DNA of 44,605 nucleotides from Pseudoduganella namucuonensis (GCF_900116645.1 NZ_FPBO01000042.1:23546-68150), one strand, 5' to 3'; shown: positions 1 to 8,820, numbered from the stretch's first letter. Translations and numbers: made by a program. Notes: generated by a model not told the origin, from the letters alone.

Positions 1-1
1 C

Positions 2-1348
2 GACATGCTGATCCGCTGGTCCCTGCTGCGCCTGTCCCCCGGCGAGCACGTGCTGCTGCTGACCATGCACCACATCGTCTCCGACGGCTGGTCCATGGGC
101 GTGCTGCTGCGCGAGCTCACCGCGCTGTACGCCGCCTTCGCGGCCGGGCGGCCCTCGCCGCTGGCGCCGCTGCCGCTGCAATACGCCGACTTCGCCCACT
201 GGCAGCGCCAGTGGCTCACCGGCGACGTCCAGCGCCGCCAGCTCGACTACTGGACCGCGCAGCTGGCCGGCGCCCCCACGCTACTCGAACTGCCGACCGA
301 CCGTCCGCGCCCGCCCGTGCAACGCCACCGCGGCGCCACGCTGTCCTTCACGGTCGACGCGGCCACCACCGGCGCGCTGTATGAACTGGGCAGGCGGGCC
401 CGCACCACGCTGTTCGTCACCCTCACCGCCGCCTTCCAGGCCCTGCTGCACCGTTACAGCGGCCAGCGCGACATCTGCATCGGCGCGCCGATCGCCAACC
501 GCAACCGCGGCGAGATCGAGGACCTGATCGGCTTCTTCGTCAACACCCTGGTGCTGCGCGCCCGCGTCGACGGCGCCGCCCCCTTCGCCGACCTGCTGGC
601 CCAGGCCCACGCCACCGCGCTGGACGCCTACGCCCACCAGGACCTGCCGCTGGACCAGCTGGTCGAGGCCCTGAAACCCGAGCGCCACCTGAGCCACGCG
701 CCGCTGTTCCAAGTGGTCCTGGCGCTGCAGAACGCCCCCACCGGCGAGCGCGAACTGCCCGGCGTGCGCGTCGACACCGCCATCACCGACACCGGCAGCG
801 CGCGTTTCGACCTGCTGCTCAACGTCACCGAGACCGCCGGCCGCCTCGACTGCGCCTTCGAGTACAACACCGACCTGTTCGACGCCGCCACCATCGAGCG
901 CCTGCGCGGCCACTGGCTGCGCCTGTTGCAAGCCGTCGCCGCCGATCCTGACACGCCGGTCGGCCTGCTGCCGCTGCTGGACGACGGCGAGCGCCACCAC
1001 CAGCTGGTGGAGTGGAACGACACCGCCGCGCCCTACCCCTCCAGCCACGACGTGCACCAGCTGTTCGAGGCCCAGGCCGCCCGCACGCCCGACGGCGCCG
1101 CGCTGGCCTGGGACGGCGGCACCGTCAGCTACGCCGAGCTGAACGCGCGCGCCAACCGCCTGGCGCGCCGCCTGCTGCGCCACAGCGCCGCGCCCGACAC
1201 CCGCGTCGCCCTGTGCCTGGAGCGCGGCACGGACCTGATCGTCGCCCTGCTCGCCATCCTCAAGGCCGGCGCCGCCTACGTCCCGCTGGACCCGGCCTAT
1301 CCCGCCGCCCGCCTGGCCCACATGCTGGCCGACGCCGCGCGGACCTGA
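2..1348 (+). CDS. Nonribosomal peptide synthetase, upstream fragment (C domain and start of A domain)
   Basis: The reading frame is open from the window edge, so the true start lies outside. The first ~320 residues are the second half of a condensation domain: the catalytic HHxxxDG motif appears as HHIVSDGWS near residue 21, followed by the usual DYW, DRPRP and N-R-EIE-LIGFFVNTL stretches. An adenylation domain begins at about 1000 (LFEAQAARTPDGAAL, SYAELNARANRLA, LKAGAAYVPLDPAYP). The frame ends in TGA at 1346-1348, just inside the second copy of an exact 110-bp duplication, where the adenylation domain should continue. The domain resumes in another frame (next entry). As it stands, the product would be a condensation domain with a useless third of an A domain. 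This is either a real null allele or a sequence artefact. Confidence 0.9.
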   Translation, partial: DMLIRWSLLRLSPGEHVLLLTMHHIVSDGWSMGVLLRELTALYAAFAAGRPSPLAPLPLQYADFAHWQRQWLTGDVQRRQLDYWTAQLAGAPTLLELPTDRPRPPVQRHRGATLSFTVDAATTGALYELGRRARTTLFVTLTAAFQALLHRYSGQRDICIGAPIANRNRGEIEDLIGFFVNTLVLRARVDGAAPFADLLAQAHATALDAYAHQDLPLDQLVEALKPERHLSHAPLFQVVLALQNAPTGERELPGVRVDTAITDTGSARFDLLLNVTETAGRLDCAFEYNTDLFDAATIERLRGHWLRLLQAVAADPDTPVGLLPLLDDGERHHQLVEWNDTAAPYPSSHDVHQLFEAQAARTPDGAALAWDGGTVSYAELNARANRLARRLLRHSAAPDTRVALCLERGTDLIVALLAILKAGAAYVPLDPAYPAARLAHMLADAART

Positions 1349-1450
1349 TCGTCGCCCTGCTCGCCATCCTCAAGGCCGGCGCCGCCTACGTCCCGCTGGA
1401 CCCGGCCTATCCCGCCGCCCGCCTGGCCCACATGCTGGCCGACGCCGCGC
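1231..1450 (+). repeat. Exact 110-bp tandem duplication inside the NRPS adenylation domain
   Basis: Bases 1231-1340 are repeated without a mismatch as 1341-1450. The unit encodes DLIVALLAILKAGAAYVPLD and the following ~16 residues. Since 110 is not a multiple of three, the second copy shifts the frame and brings in a TGA at 1346-1348. Deleting one copy joins the two fragments in phase. The only junction homology beyond the unit is a single C (1230, 1340 and 1450). Confidence 0.97.
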
Positions 1451-3072
1451 CGGTCCTGCTGCTGACCGACTCGATCCTGCTGGCCCGGCTCCCATTGTCA
1501 GCCGCCCTTCCCGTTCTGTGCCTGGACGCCGACAACGCCGGCAACGACGCCGATGCCCACGCCTATCCCGCCACCCGCGCCCGCGTCAACGTGACTGCCA
1601 GCGCCCGCGCGTCCGCTGACGATGGCGCCATCCGCGCCCATGCCGACGCGCCGCCGCCCGCAAACGATGGCGTCGGCGACGACACCGCCCGGGAGCCGGC
1701 CGCGCTGGACGGCAATCTTGCCCATGCCTCCCACCCCGAGCGCCTGTGCTACGTGCTCTACACCTCCGGCTCCACCGGCCAGCCCAAGGGCGTGGCCATC
1801 AGCCACCGCAACGTGCTGCGCCTGGTGCATGGCGGCTACTGCGAGCTCGGGCCGGAGCGCCGCGTGCTGCAATTCGCCCCCGTCAGCTTCGACGCCTCCA
1901 CCTTCGAGATATGGGGCGCCCTGCTCAACGGCGCCTGCCTGGTGCTCGCCCCCCCGGGCCCCTGCTCGGTCGCGGACCTCGGACTCACCATCACCGGCCA
2001 GCGCGTCGACACCGCCTGGTTCACCGCCGCCCTGTTCAACCAGATGGTGGAGCACCAGTTGCCAGCCCTGAGCGGCATGCGCCACATCCTGGCCGGCGGC
2101 GAGCCGCTGTCGCCGGCCCACGCGCAGGCCCTGCTGGCCGCCAACCCGTCCATCCTGCTAAGCAACGGCTACGGCCCCACCGAAACCACCACCTTCGCCT
2201 GCCACCACCCCGTGACGGCCGGCGACGACTTCAATCTGCCGCTGCCGCTCGGCCGCCCCATCGCCAACACCGCCATCCACATCCTGGACGCCTGGCTCAA
2301 CCCCGTCCCGGCCGGCGTGGCCGGCGAGCTGCACATCGGCGGCCCCGGCGTGGGACGCGGCTACCTGAGCCGCCCCGCCATGACGGCCGAGAAGTTCATC
2401 CCCGACCCGTTCAGCGGCCAGCCCGGCGCCCGCATGTACAAGTCCGGCGACCTGGCCCGCCGGCGCGCCGACGGCACCATCGAATACCTCGGCCGCATCG
2501 ACCAGCAAGTCAAGATCCGCGGCTTCCGCATCGAACCCGGCGAGATCGAGGCCGCGCTGGCCGCGCTGCCCGGCGTGCGCGAGGCCGCCGTGCTGGCCCG
2601 CGAGGACGTCCCCGGCGACAAGCGCCTGGTCGCCTACTTCGTGGCCGCCGAAGGCGCGGCCCTGGACCCGGCCGCCCTGCGCGCCGCCCTGGCCGCCGCG
2701 CTGCCCGACTACATGGTGCCGTCCCACTTCGTGCCGCTCGAACGCATGCCGCTCACCCCCAACGGCAAGACCGACCGCAAGGCCCTGCCCGCGCCGGACC
2801 TGTCCCGCATCAGCGACGACTACGCCGCGCCCCAAACGCCCGGGGAAGAGCGTTTCTGCGCAGTCTGGCAACAGGTGCTGGGACTGCCGCGGGTCGGCAT
2901 CCACGACAACTTCTTCGCCATAGGCGGCCATTCGCTGCTGGCGGTGAAGCTGCTCGCGGCGCTCGCCGCCGGCCCGAACGGCGCCGCCTTGAGCATCAAG
3001 GACCTATACCTTCACCCCACCGTCGCCGAACTGGCGCGCCACGCAACAGCCGATACAAGGACACCGCAATGA
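1341..3072 (+). CDS. Nonribosomal peptide synthetase, downstream fragment (rest of A domain and T domain)
   Basis: This is the continuation of the same NRPS module in the frame reached after the duplication. It has the A3 core YVLYTSGSTGQPKG, A4 FDASTFEIW, A5 NGYGPTET, A7 YKSGDLARR, A8 QVKIRGFRIEPGEIE and A10 NGKTDRKALP, then a carrier domain with the phosphopantetheine serine in FFAIGGHSLL. Aligned by eye to the GrsA pocket, the lining residues read D-A-F-W-L-G-G-T-F, very close to the published valine code DAFWIGGTFK, so valine or a similar aliphatic residue is the best guess. The stretch between A2 and A3 is unusually long and Ala/Asp-rich. There is no cis thioesterase or reductase domain; the protein stops after the carrier, with its stop overlapping the MbtH start. 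An ATG exists at 1012 in this frame, but the codons between it and 1340 are out-of-frame sequence. No ribosome site supports independent translation of this fragment. Confidence 0.88.
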
Positions 3073-3278
3073 GCCTCGACACCATCAACGAAGTACTGCA
3101 CACCGTCGTCGTCAACCAGGAAGGCCAATACTCAATCTGGCCGGTCAGCAAAGAGCTGCCGCTGGGCTGGACCAGCACCGGCGCGCCGGGCACGCGCGAG
3201 GCCTGCCTGGCCCATATCGACCAGGTGTGGAGCGACATGCGGCCGCTGTCCCTGCGCACCGTGCCCAACGCGGCCTAG
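3069..3278 (+). CDS. MbtH-like NRPS accessory protein
   Basis: A 69-residue protein with the family signature: NQEGQYSIWP, the PLGW motif, and W-DMRPLSLR at the C-terminus. MbtH proteins bind adenylation domains and support their folding and activity, so this one most likely serves the adjacent NRPS. The start ATG overlaps the NRPS stop (ATGA, 3069-3072), a classic translational-coupling arrangement. Conserved Trp residues of the family are present. The frame is open far upstream, but everything before 3069 is a shadow of the NRPS gene. Confidence 0.95.
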   Translation: MSLDTINEVLHTVVVNQEGQYSIWPVSKELPLGWTSTGAPGTREACLAHIDQVWSDMRPLSLRTVPNAA

Positions 3279-3299
3279 ACCAACGACAAGGAAACACGC

Positions 3300-4535
3300 A
3301 TGAAACAGATGGTGGCAAAGGTATTCGGCAAGCCCCGCCTGGCGCTGACGCTGCTCGGCTGCGCCGGCGCGGCGGCCGGCCTGGCCTGGTGGCAAACGCA
3401 GCACGCGGGCACCATCCGCACCGACAACGCCTTCGTGTTCGGCCACGTGACCCGGCTGGTCAGCCCCATCAACGGCGCCGTCGACGAACTCGCGCTGGCG
3501 CCCCATTCTGCCGCCGACCAGGGCGCGGTGGCCTTCGTGCTGAACAAGGCCGAATACGAGCTGGCCATCACCAACGCGTCCACCCAGCTGCGCACGGCGC
3601 TGCGCGAGGAGCTGCTCAAATGCTCGTCGCGCCAGGCCGCGCGCTATCGCACCGAGCAGGCCAACGCCGCGCTGGACCGCTCGCAAACCCTGCTGGAACA
3701 GGCCAACAACCTGGTGAGCAAGGCCTACCTGCCCAAGGATGCGCTGCTGGAGCGCCAGTCCAGTGAAAAACAGGCGCTGTTGAACCAGAAGCTGGCCCAG
3801 CTCGAAGGCGACAAGGCCGACTACCAGCTGGTCGCGCCGTTGGCCATGCGTTCGAACGTGGCCACCGCCATCCACGCCCTGAGCGCGGCCCTGGCCACCA
3901 AGCAGCGCTCCACGCTGCGGCTGGATTCGGACGCCTATATCTACGACGTCTTCGTCACGCGCGGCCAGACCATCTCGGAGGGCACGCTGCTGGCCACCAT
4001 GGTGCCGGACGGTCCGGTCGAGGTGCAGGCCAACGTGCTCGAATCGCAGTACCGCCAGGTGCGCATCGGCCAAAGCGTCGACGTGCGTTTCGACGCCAGC
4101 CCCGGACAGAAAACCTACCGCGGCCGCGTCAGCGCCCTGGTGCCGGCGGTGGCCGCCGCCTTTTCGCCGGTCCCGCGCGCCAACACGGACTCGAACTGGA
4201 TCAAGGTCAGCCAGCGCGTGCCCGTCATCATCGCGCTCGACGAGGCGCCGCCCGCCAGCGAACGGCCGCCCATGGGCTCCTCCGCCGAAGTCGTGATCCA
4301 CGCGGGCGCCGCGGCACGCCCGCACGCGCCGGCGGCGCCCACGCTTCCCCCGCCGCGCCGCCGCCCCGACGAGCAACTGGCGCAGGAACTGGCCCAGCAC
4401 ATCCAGCGCGTCACCGCCGCCGAACAGCGGCTGGTGCCCGCGTCGCTGCCGCAGGACCCGGCCTGCCGCTCCGCGCTGGCCGCCGCGCAGCCGGCACAGC
4501 CCGCGCAACGCCTGGCGCACCAAGCCGGAAAGTGA
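3300..4535 (+). CDS. HlyD/EmrA-type membrane fusion protein
   Basis: A 411-residue periplasmic adaptor. An N-terminal signal anchor (about residues 10-32) is followed by a lipoyl-like segment (TDNAFVFGHVTRLVSPINGAV), a helical stretch rich in Gln/Ala/Glu (about 85-200), the second lipoyl half and a beta-barrel segment (VEVQANVLESQYRQVRIGQS). A Pro/Ala/Arg-rich tail of ~80 residues after the conserved fold is unusual and looks disordered. It lies 21 bp downstream of mbtH and 1 bp upstream of the MFS gene, so the pair should form an EmrAB-like exporter. Export of, or self-protection against, the NRPS product is inferred from context only. Confidence 0.88.
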   Translation: MKQMVAKVFGKPRLALTLLGCAGAAAGLAWWQTQHAGTIRTDNAFVFGHVTRLVSPINGAVDELALAPHSAADQGAVAFVLNKAEYELAITNASTQLRTALREELLKCSSRQAARYRTEQANAALDRSQTLLEQANNLVSKAYLPKDALLERQSSEKQALLNQKLAQLEGDKADYQLVAPLAMRSNVATAIHALSAALATKQRSTLRLDSDAYIYDVFVTRGQTISEGTLLATMVPDGPVEVQANVLESQYRQVRIGQSVDVRFDASPGQKTYRGRVSALVPAVAAAFSPVPRANTDSNWIKVSQRVPVIIALDEAPPASERPPMGSSAEVVIHAGAAARPHAPAAPTLPPPRRRPDEQLAQELAQHIQRVTAAEQRLVPASLPQDPACRSALAAAQPAQPAQRLAHQAGK

Positions 4536-4536
4536 C

Positions 4537-5997
4537 ATGGGCCGCTTCGCGCTGTTGTACGTCATCCTGTTCCTGCACGTGCTGGACAGCTCCATCGCCA
4601 ACCTGTCGCTGGTGACGATCGCGCGCGACTTCCACATCGAACTGCACCAGGGGCAGTGGATCGTCACTTCCTTCGGCATCGGCACCGCCATCGCTGTGGC
4701 CATGGGCGCCGGCCTGTCCAGTTGGGCGGGGGAAAAGACCGTCTTCAGCTACGCGCTGCTGGCGTCGGCGCTGGCCGCGCTGGGCTGCGGCTACGCCGGC
4801 AGCTTCGCCGAGATGGTGTTCTTCCGCATCGCCCACGGCCTGGCCTCCGGCTGCATCATCGTACTGGGGCAGCGCCTGGTCCTGGACGCGGTCGGCCCGG
4901 CACGGCGCGCCTTCGGCCTGTCCATGTGGACCAGCGCCGTCTCCATCGCCCCCGTGGCCGGCCCGCTGGCCGCCGCCGCCATCCTCGAACATTTGTCGTG
5001 GCACTGGCTGTTCTGGATGAACGTGCCCGTCATCGCGCTGGCCATGCTGCTGCTGGGCGACGGCCTGCGCTTCACCGGCGCCGCCTGGTCGGCCCGTCCG
5101 CGGTTGGCGCCGTTCGCGCTGCTGGCCGTGGCCCTGGTGAGCCTGCAGGTGCTGACCGACGCCATCTTCGCCCCGGCCGGCGGCGCGGCGGCGCCATGGG
5201 CGGCCGTGGCGCTGGCGGCCAGCTGCGCCTTGCTGGCCCGGCGCGCGCCGCGCGGAGAACAGGGCCTGTTCCAATGGCGCCTGCTGGCCAACGCCAATTT
5301 CCGGCTGTACACCACCATCATCATCACCGTCAACGCGGTGCTGATGGCCACCATGGTGTGCTATCCCATGTGGCTGCAGACGGGCTACGGCCTGTCCGTC
5401 ACCGACGTGGCCTGGGTCGTGGCGGCGGGCGGCCTGATCGCCGGGCTGCTGAGCCCCGTGCTGGCCAAGGTGAAGGTGCCCGGCCTGTATCCGCTGATGA
5501 TCGCCGCCTCGCTGGCGGTGTTCGCGCTATCCTGCTGGCTGACGGTGGGTGTGTGGCCGCAATCGGGCATGGCGGACCTGATGCTGCCCCGCATCGTGCT
5601 CGGATTCGGCCTGGCGCTGTTCTCGCCGGCCACCTTCATGAGCCTGGCCGACCTGCCCGAGAAGGACAGTACGGCGGCCATCAGCCTGTCCATGTTCCTG
5701 CGTATGGCTTTCGCCAACCTGATCGTGGCGCTGGGCGTTCGCCTGTCGCAGCTGCTCGGCGGGCACGCCTCCGAATCGCTGCTGGCCCAGGGCTACGGCA
5801 GCGCCGACGGCGGCGTGGGCGCCGACGTGGCGGCCATGCTGGCGCAATTGCAGCTGTACGCCGACACCTCCGCCATGCACGACCTGTTCGCCGGCGCCTG
5901 CGTGGTCTTCCTGCTGCTGATGGGCCTCGCGTGGCACGCCATCCGCGCGCTGGCCGCCGCGCGCCGCGCCGCCGCCCCGGCGGCTTCCCCCATATAA
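4537..5997 (+). CDS. MFS transporter, DHA2 (EmrB/QacA-like) family
   Basis: A 486-residue polytopic inner-membrane protein with regularly spaced hydrophobic segments, consistent with the 12-14 helices of DHA2 drug:proton antiporters. It opens LLYVILFLHVLDSSIANLSL, where the Asp in helix 1 matches the family D-x-T/S-I-V-N pattern. The antiporter motif C region appears as WTSAVSIAPVAGPLAAA and is followed by WHWLFWMNVP, a strong DHA2 hallmark. The start follows the HlyD stop by one base. With that gene it forms the export unit of the NRPS operon. Substrate unknown. Confidence 0.9.
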   Translation: MGRFALLYVILFLHVLDSSIANLSLVTIARDFHIELHQGQWIVTSFGIGTAIAVAMGAGLSSWAGEKTVFSYALLASALAALGCGYAGSFAEMVFFRIAHGLASGCIIVLGQRLVLDAVGPARRAFGLSMWTSAVSIAPVAGPLAAAAILEHLSWHWLFWMNVPVIALAMLLLGDGLRFTGAAWSARPRLAPFALLAVALVSLQVLTDAIFAPAGGAAAPWAAVALAASCALLARRAPRGEQGLFQWRLLANANFRLYTTIIITVNAVLMATMVCYPMWLQTGYGLSVTDVAWVVAAGGLIAGLLSPVLAKVKVPGLYPLMIAASLAVFALSCWLTVGVWPQSGMADLMLPRIVLGFGLALFSPATFMSLADLPEKDSTAAISLSMFLRMAFANLIVALGVRLSQLLGGHASESLLAQGYGSADGGVGADVAAMLAQLQLYADTSAMHDLFAGACVVFLLLMGLAWHAIRALAAARRAAAPAASPI

Positions 5998-6019
5998 CAA
6001 CGCTCCAAAGGACCGCATC

Positions 6020-6757
6020 ATGCAACACACTCCCTGGCTGACAAGACTTTGCTCCGGCGCGCCGCGCATGCGGCTCTACTGCTTCCCCTACGCGGGCGGC
6101 GGCGCCGAGATCTACGCCGGCTGGCACGCAGCCCTGCCCGGCGTTGAAATCTGCGCGGTGCAGCTGCCGGGACGCGGCAGCCGCTTCGGCGAGACGCCGA
6201 TCGACACGCTGTCCGAGCTGCTGGCCGAGCTGGCGCAACTCACCTCGCGGGACAGGTCGCTGCCGTTCGCCTTCTTCGGCCACAGCCTGGGCGCGCTGCT
6301 CGCGTTCGAACTGGCGCGCTACTGCAGGCGGCACTACCTGCCGCTGCCGCAATGCCTGATCGTCTCCGGCTGCGACGCGCCCAACCAGCGCAAGAGCGGC
6401 GGCGCCCTGCACACGCTGCCGGACGACGAGTTGATCGCGGCCCTGGGGCGCTACAACGGCACCCCGCCGCAGGTGCTGGCGAACGCGGAGCTGATGGCGC
6501 TGCTGCTGCCGGCCATCCGCGCCGACTTCGCGCTGGGCGAACGCTACGCCTACCGCCTGCAGCCGCCGCTGGCGCTGCCGCTGTCGGTCTACGCCGGCAA
6601 GGACGACACGCTGCTGTCGCCGGAGACGGTGAAAGGCTGGAGCGTGGAAACCAGCGAAACCTGCCGCACGCAGTGGTTCAACGGCGACCACTTCTTCCTG
6701 CACGCCCAACGCGACGCCGTGCTGGAGGCCTTGCGCGGCGACCTGGCGGCGCGTTGA
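6020..6757 (+). CDS. Type II thioesterase (GrsT/RifR-like)
   Basis: A 245-residue alpha/beta hydrolase. The N-terminal FPYAGGGAEIYAGW and QLPGRGSRFGE motifs are typical of stand-alone NRPS/PKS thioesterases. The triad is visible: Ser89 in GHSLG, Asp195 or Asp196 in GKDDTL, and His224 in GDHFFL. These enzymes clear misprimed carrier domains, and some also release product. Because the terminal module here lacks a cis thioesterase, a role in release is possible but unproven. Its ATG follows AAAGGA with good spacing, 22 bp after the MFS gene, so it is the last gene of the operon. It converges on the dehydrogenase gene with a 40-bp gap. Confidence 0.93.
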   Translation: MQHTPWLTRLCSGAPRMRLYCFPYAGGGAEIYAGWHAALPGVEICAVQLPGRGSRFGETPIDTLSELLAELAQLTSRDRSLPFAFFGHSLGALLAFELARYCRRHYLPLPQCLIVSGCDAPNQRKSGGALHTLPDDELIAALGRYNGTPPQVLANAELMALLLPAIRADFALGERYAYRLQPPLALPLSVYAGKDDTLLSPETVKGWSVETSETCRTQWFNGDHFFLHAQRDAVLEALRGDLAAR

Positions 6758-6797
6758 ACCCGCAAGTCACCGTCCACCTCTACCGCTGGCGCGGCGG

Positions 6798-7610
6798 TCA
6801 GCCCGGCATGGCCGCCGCCAGGCCGTAGCGCGCCGCGGGAGCCGTGTGCGACAGGTTCGGCCCCATCGCCAGGCGGGCCGCGTTCAGCCTCTCCCACTCC
6901 CCCGCGTCCGGCAGCGAAGGCAGGGTCACCACCTCGCCCATGTCCAGCCCCGCCAGCGCGGCGTCCACCAGGTTCTCGGGCGTCATGACGATGGCCTCCG
7001 GCAGGTAGGACACCGGCAGTCCGGCGCGGTCCCAGAACGGCGTGCCGGTGGCGCCCGGCAGCACGGCCTGCACGCGCACGCCCTTGTCGGCCAGCTCGTG
7101 GTGCATGGACTGGCTAAACGCCAGCACATAGGCTTTGGTGCCGCCATAGACGCCGTTCAGCATCTCCGGCGCCAGCGCCACGATGGAGGCGATGTTGACG
7201 ATGGTGCCCTTGCCGCGCGCGGCCATGCCCGGCGCCGCCGCGCGCGCCAGTCGGGTCAGCGCCGTCACGTTGATGCCGATGAGGGCGTCCAGCGTGTCCG
7301 GATCGGAGTCCAGCAGCTTGGCCGACGCGCCCAGGCCGGCGTTGTTGACCAGCATGGAGACCGCCGCGTCGTCTTGCAGCAGGCGCTCCACGCGGCGCAG
7401 GTCCGCCGTCACCGTGAGGTCGGCCGCCACGGTGCGGACCTGGCGGCCGGTGGCCGCGTGCAGGCGGGTGGCCACCGCGTCCAGCTTGGCCGCGTCGCGC
7501 GCCACCAGTATCAGGTCGTAGCCGCGCCGCGCCAGGCGGTCGGCGTAGACGGCGCCTATGCCGGAGGAAGCGCCAGTGATCAATGCGGTGCCGAGGGTGG
7601 TCGTGGTCAT
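6798..7610 (-). CDS. Short-chain dehydrogenase/reductase
   Basis: A classical SDR of 270 residues with a Rossmann fold. The cofactor motif TGASSGIG lies near the N-terminus, then NNAG, the catalytic Ser in NIASIVAL and the Tyr-x-x-x-Lys pair in VYGGTKAY. The lack of an acidic residue right after the motif and the basic residues nearby do not settle NAD versus NADP. The start at 7610 (MTTTTLGTALI) is preferred over 7643 because AAAGGAA sits about 7 bases ahead of it. It is transcribed away from the AraC-type gene at 7717, and such pairs usually mean the regulator controls the SDR. Substrate unknown. Confidence 0.9.
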   Translation of the reverse strand: MTTTTLGTALITGASSGIGAVYADRLARRGYDLILVARDAAKLDAVATRLHAATGRQVRTVAADLTVTADLRRVERLLQDDAAVSMLVNNAGLGASAKLLDSDPDTLDALIGINVTALTRLARAAAPGMAARGKGTIVNIASIVALAPEMLNGVYGGTKAYVLAFSQSMHHELADKGVRVQAVLPGATGTPFWDRAGLPVSYLPEAIVMTPENLVDAALAGLDMGEVVTLPSLPDAGEWERLNAARLAMGPNLSHTAPAARYGLAAAMPG

Positions 7611-7638
7611 GATGTGTTCCTTTCGGGTGGTTGATGTT

Positions 7639-7664
7639 GCCATTCTGCGCCGTATGGGAATGGC
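7639..7664. promoter_or_regulatory. Palindrome in the divergent SDR/AraC promoter region
   Basis: Perfect 7-bp arms GCCATTC (7639-7645) and GAATGGC (7658-7664) are separated by 12 bases, within the 106-bp gap between the divergent SDR and regulator genes. The position fits an operator used by the neighbouring AraC-type protein. This is inference from location and symmetry. Confidence 0.4.
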
Positions 7665-7716
7665 CCGTGCGACGCATATCCCTCGAATCGGGACATCATG
7701 CTAGACTTGGAACATT

Positions 7717-8664
7717 ATGAAAAAATCGATCGCCTTCATTCTTTTCGACGGCTTCCAGCTGGTGGACATGGCCGCCGTCTCCGTGTTCGAGCTGGCCAAC
7801 GCCCTGCCGGGCGGGCCGCACTACGACATCCGCGTGCTGTCCGAGCGCGGCGGCGCGGTGCGCAGTTCGGCCGGCGTGAACGTGGACAGCGCGCCCTTCG
7901 GCGAGCCCGCGTTCGACACCGTGATGGTGGCCGGTTCCATGGAACCCTCGTCCTCCAGCGCGGGCTTCATCGCCTTCCTGCGCGCCTGCAGCGCCGCCTC
8001 GCGCCGCACCGCCAGCATCTGCACCGGCGCCTTCCTGCTGGGCGAGGCGGGCCTGCTCACGGGCCGCAAGGTCACCACCCACTGGGCAGCCGCGCGGGAA
8101 CTGCAGCGCCTTTATCCGAAGGCGCGCGTGGAGGAGGACCGCATCTTCATCAACGACGACCGGATTTGGAGTTCGGCCGGCATGACGGCCTGCGTCGACC
8201 TTGCGCTCGCGCTGGTGGAGCAGGATCTCGGCGTGGACAGCGCGCGCGCCATCGCGCGCAAGATGGTGGTGTACCACCGCCGCAGCGGCGGGCAGTCGCA
8301 GTTCTCGGCGCTGCTGGAACTGGAACCGAAATCGGACCGCATCCAGAATGTGCTCGGCTACGCCAAGCGCAACCTGGCCCGCGAACTGACCGTCGACGAG
8401 CTGGCGGACGTGGCGCACCTGAGCCGGCGCCAGTTCAGCCGCGCCTTCCGTCTCGAGACCGGGCAATCCCCCGCGAAGGCGATCGAAACGCTGCGGGTGG
8501 AGGCGGCCAAGATGATGCTGGAGGCAAGCGCCCACCCCGTGGAGATCGTGGCCAGGGAGACGGGATTCGTGGACCCGGAGCGGATGCGGCGCGCCTTCGT
8601 GCGCCTGCTCGGCCACCCGCCGCAGGCGGTGAAGCGCGCGGCGAAGGCGTCGCTGGCGGCCTAG
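7717..8664 (+). CDS. GlxA-family AraC-type transcriptional regulator (DJ-1/PfpI plus HTH)
   Basis: A 315-residue two-domain regulator. Residues ~1-170 are a DJ-1/PfpI-like domain (IAFILFDGFQLVDMA at the start, SICTGAFLLGEAGLL at the nucleophile elbow, TTHW). Residues ~215-310 hold two AraC helix-turn-helix motifs (LTVDELADVAHLSRRQFSRA and VEIVARETGFVDPERMRRAF), ending in the usual LGHPP. Members such as GlxA, FtrA and CdhR sense small metabolites through the first domain. It is divergent from the SDR, its likely target. Its start has a GGAA a few bases upstream. Confidence 0.92.
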   Translation: MKKSIAFILFDGFQLVDMAAVSVFELANALPGGPHYDIRVLSERGGAVRSSAGVNVDSAPFGEPAFDTVMVAGSMEPSSSSAGFIAFLRACSAASRRTASICTGAFLLGEAGLLTGRKVTTHWAAARELQRLYPKARVEEDRIFINDDRIWSSAGMTACVDLALALVEQDLGVDSARAIARKMVVYHRRSGGQSQFSALLELEPKSDRIQNVLGYAKRNLARELTVDELADVAHLSRRQFSRAFRLETGQSPAKAIETLRVEAAKMMLEASAHPVEIVARETGFVDPERMRRAFVRLLGHPPQAVKRAAKASLAA

Positions 8665-8820
8665 AAGCGCGTCTGCAAAACGGCTGGCATTCCAAATGGA
8701 GAATCCTGGATCTTAAAAAGATGCTCGGCGGAGGGAACGATGCCGCGGTCCCCGGGTCGAACCTGAGCCGCACCCACATTTCCGCAAGGGTTGCGGCGCT
8801 TTATCCACAGGAGATACCAA

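Noticed and set aside
1746..3068. Open frame upstream of and continuous with mbtH
   Set aside because: Arg/Pro-rich shadow of the NRPS; only the part from 3069 has family motifs.
3132..4703. Long minus-strand frame under the HlyD and MFS genes
   Set aside because: Shadow frame; the plus-strand genes show clear motifs, tight spacing and ribosome sites.
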